Of a stretch of 64,000 nucleotides of DNA, positions 34,550 to 43,405 are shown piece after piece (the stretch's first letter is position 1; each line of letters begins with the position of its first letter). The notes below the pieces were generated by a model. It did no database searches. It was not told where the DNA came from and worked only from the letters and a program-made list of their open reading frames with translations. The DNA is from Isoetes taiwanensis (lineage: Eukaryota; Streptophyta; Lycopodiopsida; Isoetales; Isoetaceae). The DNA lies in NCBI GenBank assembly GCA_021234155.1, contig JAJEKV010000015.1, forward strand, positions 5,031,194-5,095,193, read 5' to 3'. The translations under genes and the position numbers were made by a program.

Positions 34550-35170
34550 CTGCTCTTGCTACAGTGGATTTGCTTTCTCCAGGTATGTTTACTTTTTCTA
34601 GAGTTATTTGTTGTACTGGAAGCAGGGAAAGATGAATGGTCAGAAATAGAAACAGATCATAGGAAGCACGCACCTCCCAGTAATGTGGCATGTTTTTAAT
34701 TTCTTTCGAACTGACCAGAAGCAGTAGCAAACAAGCATCTAACAGATTCCTTAAAAGTAGCATTCTTTTCATTTACATGTAGATTTTTCTCTCATCCGAT
34801 TTCAGTACATTGAGCTTGTAAATCCCCCCACTCTGTAGACTGCATTGACTTCGCTGCTGATAGTGCTCCTTCTCCAGGTATGTTCTTTTCTTTACTTTGT
34901 CTTGAGTTATTTGTCGTACTGGAAACAGGGAAAGATGAATGGTCAGAAATAGAAACAGATCATAGGAAGCGGTACCTCCCAGTAATATGGCATGTTCTCA
35001 ATCTCTTTCAAACTGACCAGAAGCAGTAGCAAACGAGCATCTAACAGAAATCCTTAAAAATAGCATTCTTTTCACTTGCATATAGATTTTTTACTCACCT
35101 GATTTTAGTAGACTGATCTTTCCTGCATTGTTAGACTGGGCTGTGAATTTCATGTCCGATACTGCTCGTC
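34550..35170 (+). repeat. duplicated exon/intron-like unit
   Basis: A unit with TCTCCAGGTATGTT (a donor-like site) followed by about 250 bases that begin …GGGAAAGATGAATGGTCAGA occurs at about 34555-34850 and again at about 34862-35130. Each copy ends in a TTTCAG or TTTTAG acceptor-like site followed by TAGACTG. The short segment between acceptor and donor (about 34806-34880) recurs a third time, diverged, at about 35131-35170, directly against the histone H2B fragment. The layout suggests duplication of one small exon with its intron. Confidence 0.6.
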
Positions 35171-35271
35171 ATGGAGATTCAGACTGCTATTAGGTTGATT
35201 CTTCCTGGCGAGCTTGCAAAGCGTGCTGTTTCTGAAGCACCAAAGCTGTCACAAGATTTACTAGTGCATAG
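35171..35271 (+). pseudogene. histone H2B C-terminal fragment, frameshifted
   Basis: EIQTAIRLILPGELAKRAVSE matches the conserved C-terminal helix region of plant H2B (family pattern REIQTA-RL-LPGELAK-AVSEGTKAVT). One base is missing at about 35236. Restoring the register by eye gives the usual GTKAVT-type ending and a TAG stop at 35269. The histone fold before this point is absent; the upstream bases belong to the duplicated exon-like unit. It cannot make a histone. I assign it as a fragment by motif alone, but the match is long and specific. Confidence 0.75.
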
Positions 35272-36059
35272 TCTTGCCTTGTTGTTTCTGAAATGGTGTT
35301 CTTTGACACCACCAATACCCAAAAGTCATCATTCTCTGTTGCAATCTTGTTGGTTTCACCATAAAGGATATGGTGCTTATGGGCGAAATACTACAGTTTA
35401 GAGTAACTAAGTAGGATTCAAAAACTCAGCATAGGCACATTGTATGACGTCTGTGGATTGTATTGAAAGGCTGAATAAAGCCAGGTTACTGATCTTGGTT
35501 TTGATTGTACAACGCTGCCTTCAGTGTATCACTAATACTACTTCGATCAAGGCCTGTTTAAATGTTTTGTTGTAGCAAAAAGAGTAAGTTACTGGGAAAA
35601 TAGCGAGAATTTTATTGTCATGAAATGAAAGCTTGTCAGGTTGAATTTTCATTTGTATTATGAAAGACAATTTTTGCTCTGGACTCTTGAAATTGGAGGC
35701 TCTTTTGTATATGTGTGATCATTTTCATTTGGAGTTGGATCACTCGATGGCGGTGGATTGGAGGATTGGCATTGAAATGTTTTTTTTGTTTGCATGAGGA
35801 ATAACATTTATATTTGCACTTGACCTAATGTGTTGTGGCATTTTTTATATATTTTTTATATGTTTATGTTGCTCTAAGGTGAGACAATAATTTCCTTCAT
35901 TGGTATCAGACGTAAAAGCATTTCTACTCGTTTTGGAGCAACGTTGTTGAGTTCAGTCGAAGTCTTCAAAGGAGCTTGAGGCTTTTAGATATTGAAGAAA
36001 AGGATTAAGAAGGTTCTGCAATTTATATGACTCAATCTATCAAGGCTGTCTCCCATTCT
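35272..36059. other. AT-rich spacer, no gene seen
   Basis: Unique sequence between the H2B fragment and the LTR at 36060. No supported frame or repeat. Confidence 0.4.
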
Positions 36060-36593
36060 TGTTACGAATCCAACTCTGAAATCAGTTAAGTTCTTATCCT
36101 AGCACACAGCAGGGAAAAGGCAGAACTCTCCACCCAACCATAGAATCTTTAGATTCACCCCTGAGCAAGAGAGACAACAAAAGCCCAATGGCCAAAACTC
36201 ACGTCCCTTCCTTCAACGTCCTTCCCCTATTCATATGTCCTCCTCTCTATTAATAAGTCCTCTTCTCTATTTATAAGCTGTACTCCCCCTTTAGCCTTTT
36301 TCCCTCTGGCCTTAATTAGCTGCCTTTGGCCGAAGGCAACTTGTAAGGACCAGCATATGTTTGGGGTCATGACTCCCAATACATACGGCTTGGCCATCAG
36401 ACCCTCCTCTGATGCCATGTCCCTATGGACGCTCTACCTATCCAAGGCACAGTGGTGTACACTACTTAGTATTAGCCTGACTAATACCTCTTGGGGCGCT
36501 AGGCTCCTCCCAAGGCTAAGCTTCATGCTCTAATCTGTCTACACAGATCTCGGTGACTGTTACTTAACCAGATTCTAACTCAGAATGGTAACA
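36060..36593 (-). repeat. 3' LTR of the gypsy element
   Basis: A 534-bp segment is bounded by TGTTAC and GTAACA (inverted 6-mers) immediately downstream of the chromodomain, where a 3' LTR is expected. On minus it carries a TATA box (36268-36279). A moderately purine-rich stretch lies just before it. There is no second LTR to compare with, so the borders rest on the terminal inverted repeat and position only. Confidence 0.6.
36268..36279 (-). promoter_or_regulatory. TATA box inside LTR
   Basis: GCTTATAAATAG on minus, about 320 bases from the LTR start in element orientation. This fits the U3/R promoter of an LTR. Confidence 0.5.
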
Positions 36594-36620
36594 GCCCACC
36601 GGGGTAAAAGACAACTGTCC

Positions 36621-37949
36621 TCAGTTGTCGGAACCTCCAGCAGTGCCAGATGGTCCAGCCTCATAGAAGATAGGCCTCCCACTTTCAGCTGACAGAAAAA
36701 CTTCCCTATAAGCTTCCAACAAAGGAAGATAGTCTTGGAAGAATTCTTCTTTCTTCCATTCTGCTTCTGTGTCGGGTATATTTTGATACTTTACCAAGTA
36801 TCGACGTCGTTGTCCCTTTCCCTTGTGTTGGAGAATCATCTCAGGAACATAGACTGGGTCTGTTTCTTCCAACTGCGGCTCAGCCTCAATAGGCAGACTG
36901 AGGGTTAAGACCTTTGAATGGCCGCAAATACTCAATGTTAAATGCATTATGCATTCGCCACTCCGAAGGTAGTTCAAGTCTGTAAGCATTGTCATTTATC
37001 TTTTCAATGATCTTGAACGGCCCATAGTTGCGTGTCAACAACTTATGTTTCTTTTGTTCAGGGTGAGCTCTTCGTTTTGATGACTTGTATAAAAACCCAA
37101 TCATCAACTTCAAATTGCACATCACGTCTTCTCCGATTTGCTTGTCTAACATACTTTGCTTGAGCAACTTCAATTGAACTTTGGGCTGCCTTTAAAACCT
37201 CGTCCATATTATGTGCCACCTTGTCAGCCTCCATCACTCCTTCCGCCACCTTAATCACAGGAGTTGGTGGTAATCTTCCCTGAATGACTTGAAAAGGTGC
37301 CAAATTTGTGGCAGAATGTGTTGCCATGTTTAGGCGAACTGTACTATAGGCAAATAATTCTCCCATTCCCCTACGTGCTCATGCACATAACTTCGGAGCA
37401 TAGACAACAAAGTTCTATGAGTCACTTCCGACTGACCATCCGTTTGCGGATGAAATGCTGTAGAAAATTTCAACTTAGTTCCCAGACTAATGAATAGAGC
37501 ACGCCAAAATTTACTACAAAATTTAGAATCACGATCCGATATGATTACTTCTGGAAGTCCATGATTTTTGAACACCTCTCTCAAGAAAAGTTGAGCAGTT
37601 TGGTTGGTTTCAAAGATTTCTTGCAAGGTATAAAAATTGCATACTTGCTTAATCTATCCACAATGGTCCATACCTGATCATTACCTTGCACACTACGAGG
37701 TACAGAAACAAAGTCCATTGTCAAGTGTTGAAAAGGCTTTTCTGGTATACACAATGCCATGAGTAACCCTGGAGTCTTTGCATGTGAATCCTTTGTCTTT
37801 TGACAAGACAAACAATTTTCCACAAACGTGACTACATCACTTCTAAGAGTTTCCCAATAAAAATACCTTGACACCAAGTCTAAGGTGTTGAATATTCCCC
37901 ATGACTGCAGAGGGGTACCTCGTGACATTCTTTTCAAAGACAAGATCAC
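36621..37949 (-). pseudogene. gypsy integrase and chromodomain, several frames
   Basis: Integrase zinc-binding residues appear as NCLSCQKTK (about 37820). The catalytic core has DFVSVPRS, WTIVDRLSKYAIF, ISDRDSKF and FHPQTDGQSEVTHRTL, i.e. the D,D,E set. The C-terminal region includes MGELFAYSTVRLNMATHSATNLAPF and LLTRNYGPFKIIEKINDNAY. The chromodomain follows (PVYVPEMILQHKGKGQ, RRYLVKYQNIPDTEAEWK). At least four frame changes occur. Chromodomains are thought to steer integration to particular chromatin. Confidence 0.8.
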
Positions 37950-38964
37950 GAAAATCTTTTGTCACACATAAACAATCCTTGTGGAACAAGTACTCCCGTC
38001 GGATGTAATAACTGTCCACCACTCGTGTTTGGCTATCCTTTAACAACGCCCAAACTTCCCCAAACTCCGCATCAAGCTCATATGCACTTTTCATGTCCAC
38101 AAGCGTATGTTCCTCCCATGAAGAGAAATTATTCACCTGAATAATGGACCGAGATTGCGGATCTGGCATCCGACTTAAAGCATCGGCAACTTTGTTGGTG
38201 CTACCTGGAAGATACTTGATTGTGTCAACACCAAACATTTGAAGATATTCTGCCCACTTGATTTGGCGTGGGGTAGCAGCAGCTTGTGTCAGAAGAAATT
38301 GAATACTTTGCTGATCAGTTTTAATTTCAAACTGAGAACCCATAAGATAATGCTTCCAAATTTTAAGGGCATGAACAATGGCCAATAATTCTTTCTCATA
38401 AACCGTGTACTTCAGCTCTGCAGCATTCAATTTGCGGCTCTCAAAGGCGATGGGATATTTATTTTGTTCTAACACAGCCCCAATCGAAGATCCGCTGACA
38501 TCCGTACAACACACAAAGAATTGAGCATCAAAATCTGGTAATTGTAACACAGGAGCAGAAGTTAAGCGACCCTTCAAAGTTTGGAAAGCATCTTGTTGAG
38601 GCCGGTCCCAATAGAAAATTGTTTCTTTCTTTAACAAATGAGTAAGGGGCAAAGCAACTTGAGCAAAATTACGAACAAAGCGGCGATAGCAACTGCACAA
38701 ACCCAAGAAAGAATGCACTTCTGATACATTCTGTGGAGCTGGCCACTCCTGTACAACACGAACCTTGGCAGGATCAACATGAATACCCGCAACAGAGACA
38801 ACATGTCCAAGATATTTAACTTTGGCCTCAAAGAAAGTGCTCTTCTGTCGGTTAATGAACAGCTTGTTGATGCGCAGCAGGGTTTCAATGCTTGTTGATG
38901 GCACACGCAGGGTTTCAAGATGCCATATGCTCTGCCTCATTTTTACTAAAGATGAGAATATCAT
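37843..38964 (-). pseudogene. gypsy RT end, RNase H and IN zinc-binding region
   Basis: The frame begins after the RT active site. The FLDDILIFSK box is present just upstream (about 38985-38950) but in another frame. It continues STFFEAKVKYLGHVVS (RT thumb), FYWDRPQQDAFQTLK, the RNase H domain (FVCCTDVSGSSIGAVL, YEKELLAIVHALKIWKHYL, TDQQSIQFLL, VADALSR), and then the start of the integrase zinc-binding region. Normally TDAS-type residues start RNase H; here TDVS. A tandem duplication at 38863-38922 disrupts the frame just after the active site. Confidence 0.8.
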
Positions 38965-38999
38965 CGAGAAACACTACCACAATAACTGCAGATATACAA

Positions 39000-39258
<259 letters not shown>

Positions 39259-39379
39259 AGTTACGCATCGATCTATATGGTGCATGTTCCGATTTGTGCA
39301 TGTTCCAGTTTTCTAAGGGCTTATGAAGATTCTCCCTTAGATTTCCTTCAAAAGCTACTATGCTCATAATTAGCATGTT

Positions 39380-39640
39380 GCTATATGGTGCAAGTTCTTA
39401 TGAGATTGTTTTAGAATCCCCCTAGGTTTCCAAAAATTATCCCAAGAAGCCTCTAGATTCTCCAAGATTCTATGTGATTTTATGAGACTTTGCAAGATTC
39501 CATGAAGGCTTCCCCAAATTCCCTTAGGTTCTCCAAGATATTCCCAAGATTCTCTTAAATTTTATGAGATACCTTTAGGTTCCCTTACATTCTTTTAGAC
39601 TTTATAAGATTCTCTTAGATGTTATGAAGGTTGTAAGAAT
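39380..39640 (+). repeat. AGATTC-rich degenerate repeats
   Basis: Short degenerate units built on AGATTC, such as CCAAGATTC, TAAGATTC and CCTAGATTC, repeat at about 10-20 base spacing. The same family fills parts of 50781-52915. Confidence 0.7.
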
Positions 39641-40731
39641 TTGTGCATTAGAATATAGTTATAGTTGTTTCAATTTTCCAAAATGGAAGCCTAAACGTTT
39701 CTTACGCTCCAAAATGTGCACATTCTACTAGCAACCTCTTCTTGGATTCCTCGAACCTGCAAAAACCACAAGGTCAACGGGCGTGCATAAGCAACGAGGC
39801 CATTTCAAGAATTCTGCTCTATGGATCTTATTATGTGTGTCGGCCATGCAAGCAAAATAAGAAAGTGATGCCGAATGGTCAGCGCAGAGCTGTCCACCTA
39901 GAGAAATAGTAGAAAATTAATGCTGACTGGTCATTAGGAGCTAAATTATAGAATTCTGGAGTATGGGAACTATGGCCATTTATTGTATTTGTTTCCGTTA
40001 TTTCCAATAAACGGAAACAAATACAATTAAACTTGCTGCATTAACAATATCACATCTCATTTCTCTTCTTTTCAGTAAGAATGTCCATTATGTCTATCAA
40101 ACAATAGCATTTCAATTAATCCCTGCCTAAGCTCTAAAATATCTAGGGTGTTAGATACTACTGGCTCTGCACCTAGAAATAGAGCCTGTATGTTCTGTTG
40201 TGTATCATCTATTAGCCAAAAGGACAGATCATGAACCCATGGCATCCCATGGATACAGTCTCATCAATCCCTGGATGATGCAAGTGAAAGCAAGCTTCCC
40301 AACACACCATGTGCAAGTTGTTGGCTGCATGTCAAGATAGAAAACTTCAAATGGAAATGAAGGTCTAAAGACATGCAAGATGCAGTGAAATATGGCCTAA
40401 TTATGGAAGTTCTACCCTGTATACTGAACCCAAATTCCATGTTGATGATTACATGTAAAGAAAGAGATTTTAATCCTATAAAGCAAGAGAAAGTAAGATT
40501 TCCTAAAATTCATGAATCATGGCGCTAACCTGATCCTTTGAAACCCTTAGCACGACTCCAACTCCAAAAAATACGCTCCAAATATTTGCATATAGCTTTG
40601 CATCAGGAGAAACTATAGTCAAAAGCTTCGATAAAAGAAGAAACCAGGTTCTATAAAGCAAGAGAGAGCAAGCTAGTTCCTACAGTTCCTAAGTCTTGCA
40701 CTATCTTGATCCTTTAAAATCTTTATCACAT
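39641..40731. other. spacer upstream of L1 element, no gene seen
   Basis: AT-rich unique sequence. Near 40551, CTCCAACTCCAAAAAATACGCTC resembles the sequence just beyond the L1 3' end, so the L1 may have inserted into one of two locally repeated segments. Confidence 0.4.
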
Positions 40732-40741
40732 AACCAACTCC
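40732..40741 (+). repeat. L1 target-site duplication, left
   Basis: AACCAACTCC, identical to 47346-47355 after the poly(A) run. The first two A's on the right cannot be told from the tail, so the certain duplication is 8 bases. Confidence 0.65.
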
Positions 40742-40947
40742 GGTGGTAGAACAACTATTCTGGGCGAAATGATCGGAGATGGCGTGTGCGCCTGGCGCCT
40801 TCCTCGGCTTTCTTGCTTATGCCTCTGCTATCTGTCGCCCCCCGCTGGAACTCCTTGCTTCCTGATCTGAGCAAGAACTGGTAGCGGCCAGGGCTATTTC
40901 TGCGGGCCTGGTAGGGGCTCGCGTCCTCCTTTCTTTGTTCCTCGCCT

Positions 40948-41274
40948 ATGGGCATCCCTCTCCCTGTTGAGCTCCGCCCAAGAGTGCCCAATTTTGTTAG
41001 ATACTTCGTAATAGTCGTTCACGGGGATCATTACATTTGTGGTTGGCTTGCTGGATCCATTCTCGACCTCTGGGAGGCTCTGATTCAGGAGCAGGTCTTT
41101 TCGGACCACCTCTTCGAAGGGGAAGCTGGGATCACCCCAGAGGAACCTGTCGAGCTTGTTCAGTCCTGGCTCGGAGAACACATAGGGGAACCTAACGCCT
41201 CTGCAGTAGGCATTTTTCACATACACAGTGAGTGGGCAGAGGGCAAGATTCTGGTTGAACTATATTCGGTTTAA
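40948..41274 (+). CDS. L1 upstream frame, domain 1, unknown
   Basis: A 108-residue frame from ATG at 40948, not recognised. Its central part (RYFVIVVHGDHYICGWLAGS, then LWEALIQEQVFSDHLF) aligns without gaps to the following frame at 41312-41644, sharing YF-x-IV, GW-x2-G, LW-x2-LI, F, H and F at equal spacing. So the two encode related domains. It lies in frame 1, while the next two frames are in frame 2. It may be the start of a longer 5' ORF joined by a frame change, or an independent small ORF. The pattern of matched positions argues for real coding, at least in the past. Confidence 0.5.
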   Translation: MGIPLPVELRPRVPNFVRYFVIVVHGDHYICGWLAGSILDLWEALIQEQVFSDHLFEGEAGITPEEPVELVQSWLGEHIGEPNASAVGIFHIHSEWAEGKILVELYSV

Positions 41275-41311
41275 ACTTTCCCCTCTGCTAAGGCGCTTGT
41301 TGAGATGAATT

Positions 41312-41644
41312 ATGTCACCTTCTGAGAGCGTGGGTAGTAGTGTGGTTAGTTCCTCTGGACAAGATACGCAGCTTATCTATTTTGCCATTGTTATTTCTCC
41401 ACACACAGTGTTTTGGGGTTGGTTCTGTGGACTGTCCAGTAGTCTTTGGTACCCCCTAATTGAGCAAAGGGAGTTCCCCTTCCACTCTTTCTGTGTTCTT
41501 GGCTCGGCAACTAGGGACCTCTTTGAAAGCATTCGGAGCTCTATTTTGTGGAACTATCTGGCCACAGTGCACCCACAAGAAAAGGCCACCTTCCTACTGC
41601 ACTGTGACCATCTAGGGAGCAACATACAGCTTTCTCTTTATTAA
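41312..41644 (+). CDS. L1 upstream frame, domain 2, unknown
   Basis: A 110-residue frame from ATG at 41312. Its core (IYFAIVISPHTVFWGWFCGL, then LWYPLIEQREFPFHSF) is related to the preceding frame. It ends at TAA 41642-41644. ORF1 begins 10 bases later in the same reading frame (ATG 41654), so a single stop separates the two. Either ORF1 once began upstream with two copies of this domain, or the stop is bypassed, or the frames are separate. I know of no named domain that fits. It is Trp-rich and moderately hydrophobic with no clear membrane segment. Confidence 0.5.
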   Translation: MSPSESVGSSVVSSSGQDTQLIYFAIVISPHTVFWGWFCGLSSSLWYPLIEQREFPFHSFCVLGSATRDLFESIRSSILWNYLATVHPQEKATFLLHCDHLGSNIQLSLY

Positions 41645-41653
41645 AGGAACGTG

Positions 41654-43333
41654 ATGGAAGCTGTAACAGATAAACGCACATTCGCTGAGGTTGCCTCACT
41701 GATGGAAATGGAGGAACTCAGCCCAAAGGAACCCCCAGATGAGGTTCTAAAACCGGAAATCTGCACTCTTCCGTCTGGTACCATTTCATTGAGAATTCCG
41801 GCAGTAGCAGATCAGATCAGGAGAATGGAGAAGCAAGCAGTTATTGGAAGGGTTGTAAGAGGGATGGTATGCCTAGCTGAAGTTAGAAGGGTAGTGGAAA
41901 GAATCTGCAGGGTGCCTCTGATCCCAAGGATCTATTGGCTGGGCTCCCCACACTTCATAGTGGAGTTTAACTCTTCAAAGGAGGTTGATATGCTTCTCAG
42001 AAAGGGGGTTATTTCTTGTGACCAGGGTGAATTCTATCTGCAAAGATGGCAGGCTGATTTCGATTGTGATAATCCTCAGGCAGTTCCTTATCCTGTATGG
42101 GCTTCCCTAAGGGGTTTAAGTGCTGAATACTGGACAGAGCCTGCTTTGAAGGCAATGTGTTCATCTGTGGGAGAATTTCTCCTACTTGAGATCAAGCCTG
42201 ATGCCACCCCAAGAATTCGTCTGGCCATTGATCTGTTAAGGCCAATCCCAGAATATCTCTCATTCATGGGCTACAGTGACAAGCTGGTCAAGTTCCCGCT
42301 CATTCTTGATGGCCTCCCTCCTTTCTGTAACAGCTGCCAAGCTAGACTTCATAGGGATGGTTGTGGCCTTGCACCACCCCAACAGAATGTGGATGAGTCT
42401 GTTGGGGGTCAACAACAAGGCTGGACAGAGGTTAGAGGACGTGGGCGTAGAGGGGGACGGCAGAACCGTAGTACTCGAGGTAGAGGGAGAGGACAGGGAT
42501 CAGGTGACCCGCCTCCCTCAGTGTTTGAAATAGGAGAATCCTCTAGGCAGTGTGGTTTGCTCTTCAAACCAAGTCTTACACCTCCAAATATGGAGGAGCT
42601 CTTGCCAATAGCTGTTATGCATGGGAACGAACAGATTCAGTTGCATGGGAACGTCAATCATCAGTTGCATACCAACCAACAGGCAGTTACAGGTGGAGCC
42701 CCCACTATAGTAGCTATTGAGCCTATAACAGCACCCCAGATGTCAAGCATGGTACCTCAAGGTACACCAGCCTTAGTGGGCCAAATGGTGGATGCCTTGG
42801 GTGACCTGGCACCAGCCTTTGCCAAACACGTGGCGGAAGATGGCAACCCCAATATCCCAGAATCAGTGAGGTTAACTTCAGCAGATATGAATGTGAATGG
42901 AATGGCTGCTAATAACATAGTGGACAGCACTACATGCCAACCCTGCGAGGTTTTGAAAGCTCACAAGGCCAGCCCTGCTTGTGTTCCCCCAAGCATGCAA
43001 GAGTCTGCCAGCATCCACCTCACTACCCAGAATAACAGTGATACTAGCAATATGGAATATCCAGGAAAGGGCAAGCAACCCATGATGGAATCAGTGGATG
43101 ACATGCTACAAAAAGGCAAGCAACCAATGATGGAAACAATGGCTGAAACACAAATCCCTGGGCAGCAAGCTGCCTCTCCAAATGCAACAGAGACCTGCAT
43201 TGAAGTGGTGTCAGAAATGCACAAACCAGCTCCTAAGAAGAAAAAGAAAAAGGGTAAGAAAAGTGGTCTTAGAATCTCTGCAGAGGTGGGATCCGAAATC
43301 GACCCACCTTCTGCTGATTCTAGCACACAGTAA
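41654..43333 (+). CDS. L1 ORF1, DUF4283-like RNA-binding protein
   Basis: A 559-residue intact frame. GTG at 41651 is in frame, but ATG at 41654 is the likely start. Residues of about 45-220 resemble the DUF4283 domain of plant L1 ORF1 proteins (MEKQAVIGRVVRG, FIVEFNSSKEVDMLLRKG, FYLQRWQADFDCDNP, PVWASLRGL, EYWTEPALKAM). At about 222-234 is a zinc-knuckle-like motif, CNSCQARLHRDGC (C-x2-C-x4-H-x3-C, one residue shorter than the standard last gap). An RGG-type basic stretch follows (RGRGRRGGRQNR, about 255-285), then a long low-complexity tail ending in a Lys run (PKKKKKKGKK). In this family ORF1 binds element RNA. A short repeat, GKGKQPMMESVDDM / KGKQPMMETMAE, is visible near the end. Confidence 0.8.
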   Translation: MEAVTDKRTFAEVASLMEMEELSPKEPPDEVLKPEICTLPSGTISLRIPAVADQIRRMEKQAVIGRVVRGMVCLAEVRRVVERICRVPLIPRIYWLGSPHFIVEFNSSKEVDMLLRKGVISCDQGEFYLQRWQADFDCDNPQAVPYPVWASLRGLSAEYWTEPALKAMCSSVGEFLLLEIKPDATPRIRLAIDLLRPIPEYLSFMGYSDKLVKFPLILDGLPPFCNSCQARLHRDGCGLAPPQQNVDESVGGQQQGWTEVRGRGRRGGRQNRSTRGRGRGQGSGDPPPSVFEIGESSRQCGLLFKPSLTPPNMEELLPIAVMHGNEQIQLHGNVNHQLHTNQQAVTGGAPTIVAIEPITAPQMSSMVPQGTPALVGQMVDALGDLAPAFAKHVAEDGNPNIPESVRLTSADMNVNGMAANNIVDSTTCQPCEVLKAHKASPACVPPSMQESASIHLTTQNNSDTSNMEYPGKGKQPMMESVDDMLQKGKQPMMETMAETQIPGQQAASPNATETCIEVVSEMHKPAPKKKKKKGKKSGLRISAEVGSEIDPPSADSSTQ

Positions 43334-43405
43334 GAAGGGACATTGAGCTCAATAATGAGCGGCTGAAAGTTTTGCGGTACTGTTTCTCTTTTTTGCTTAT
43401 CAGTT

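Larger units (their letters stand above)
36060..38995 (-). mobile_element. Ty3/gypsy chromovirus, 5'-truncated
   Basis: Right to left: the end of the reverse transcriptase, RNase H, integrase, chromodomain, then a 3' LTR. The protein order RT-RH-IN-chromodomain defines a chromovirus-type Ty3/gypsy element. It breaks off at about 38995 within the RT, so gag, protease and the 5' LTR are lost. Several frameshifts divide pol. A (AT)n tract begins 135 bases beyond the break. Confidence 0.85.

Noticed and set aside
36227-36418. Minus frame inside the LTR
   Set aside because: Lies within the inferred LTR and has no recognisable similarity; chance frame.
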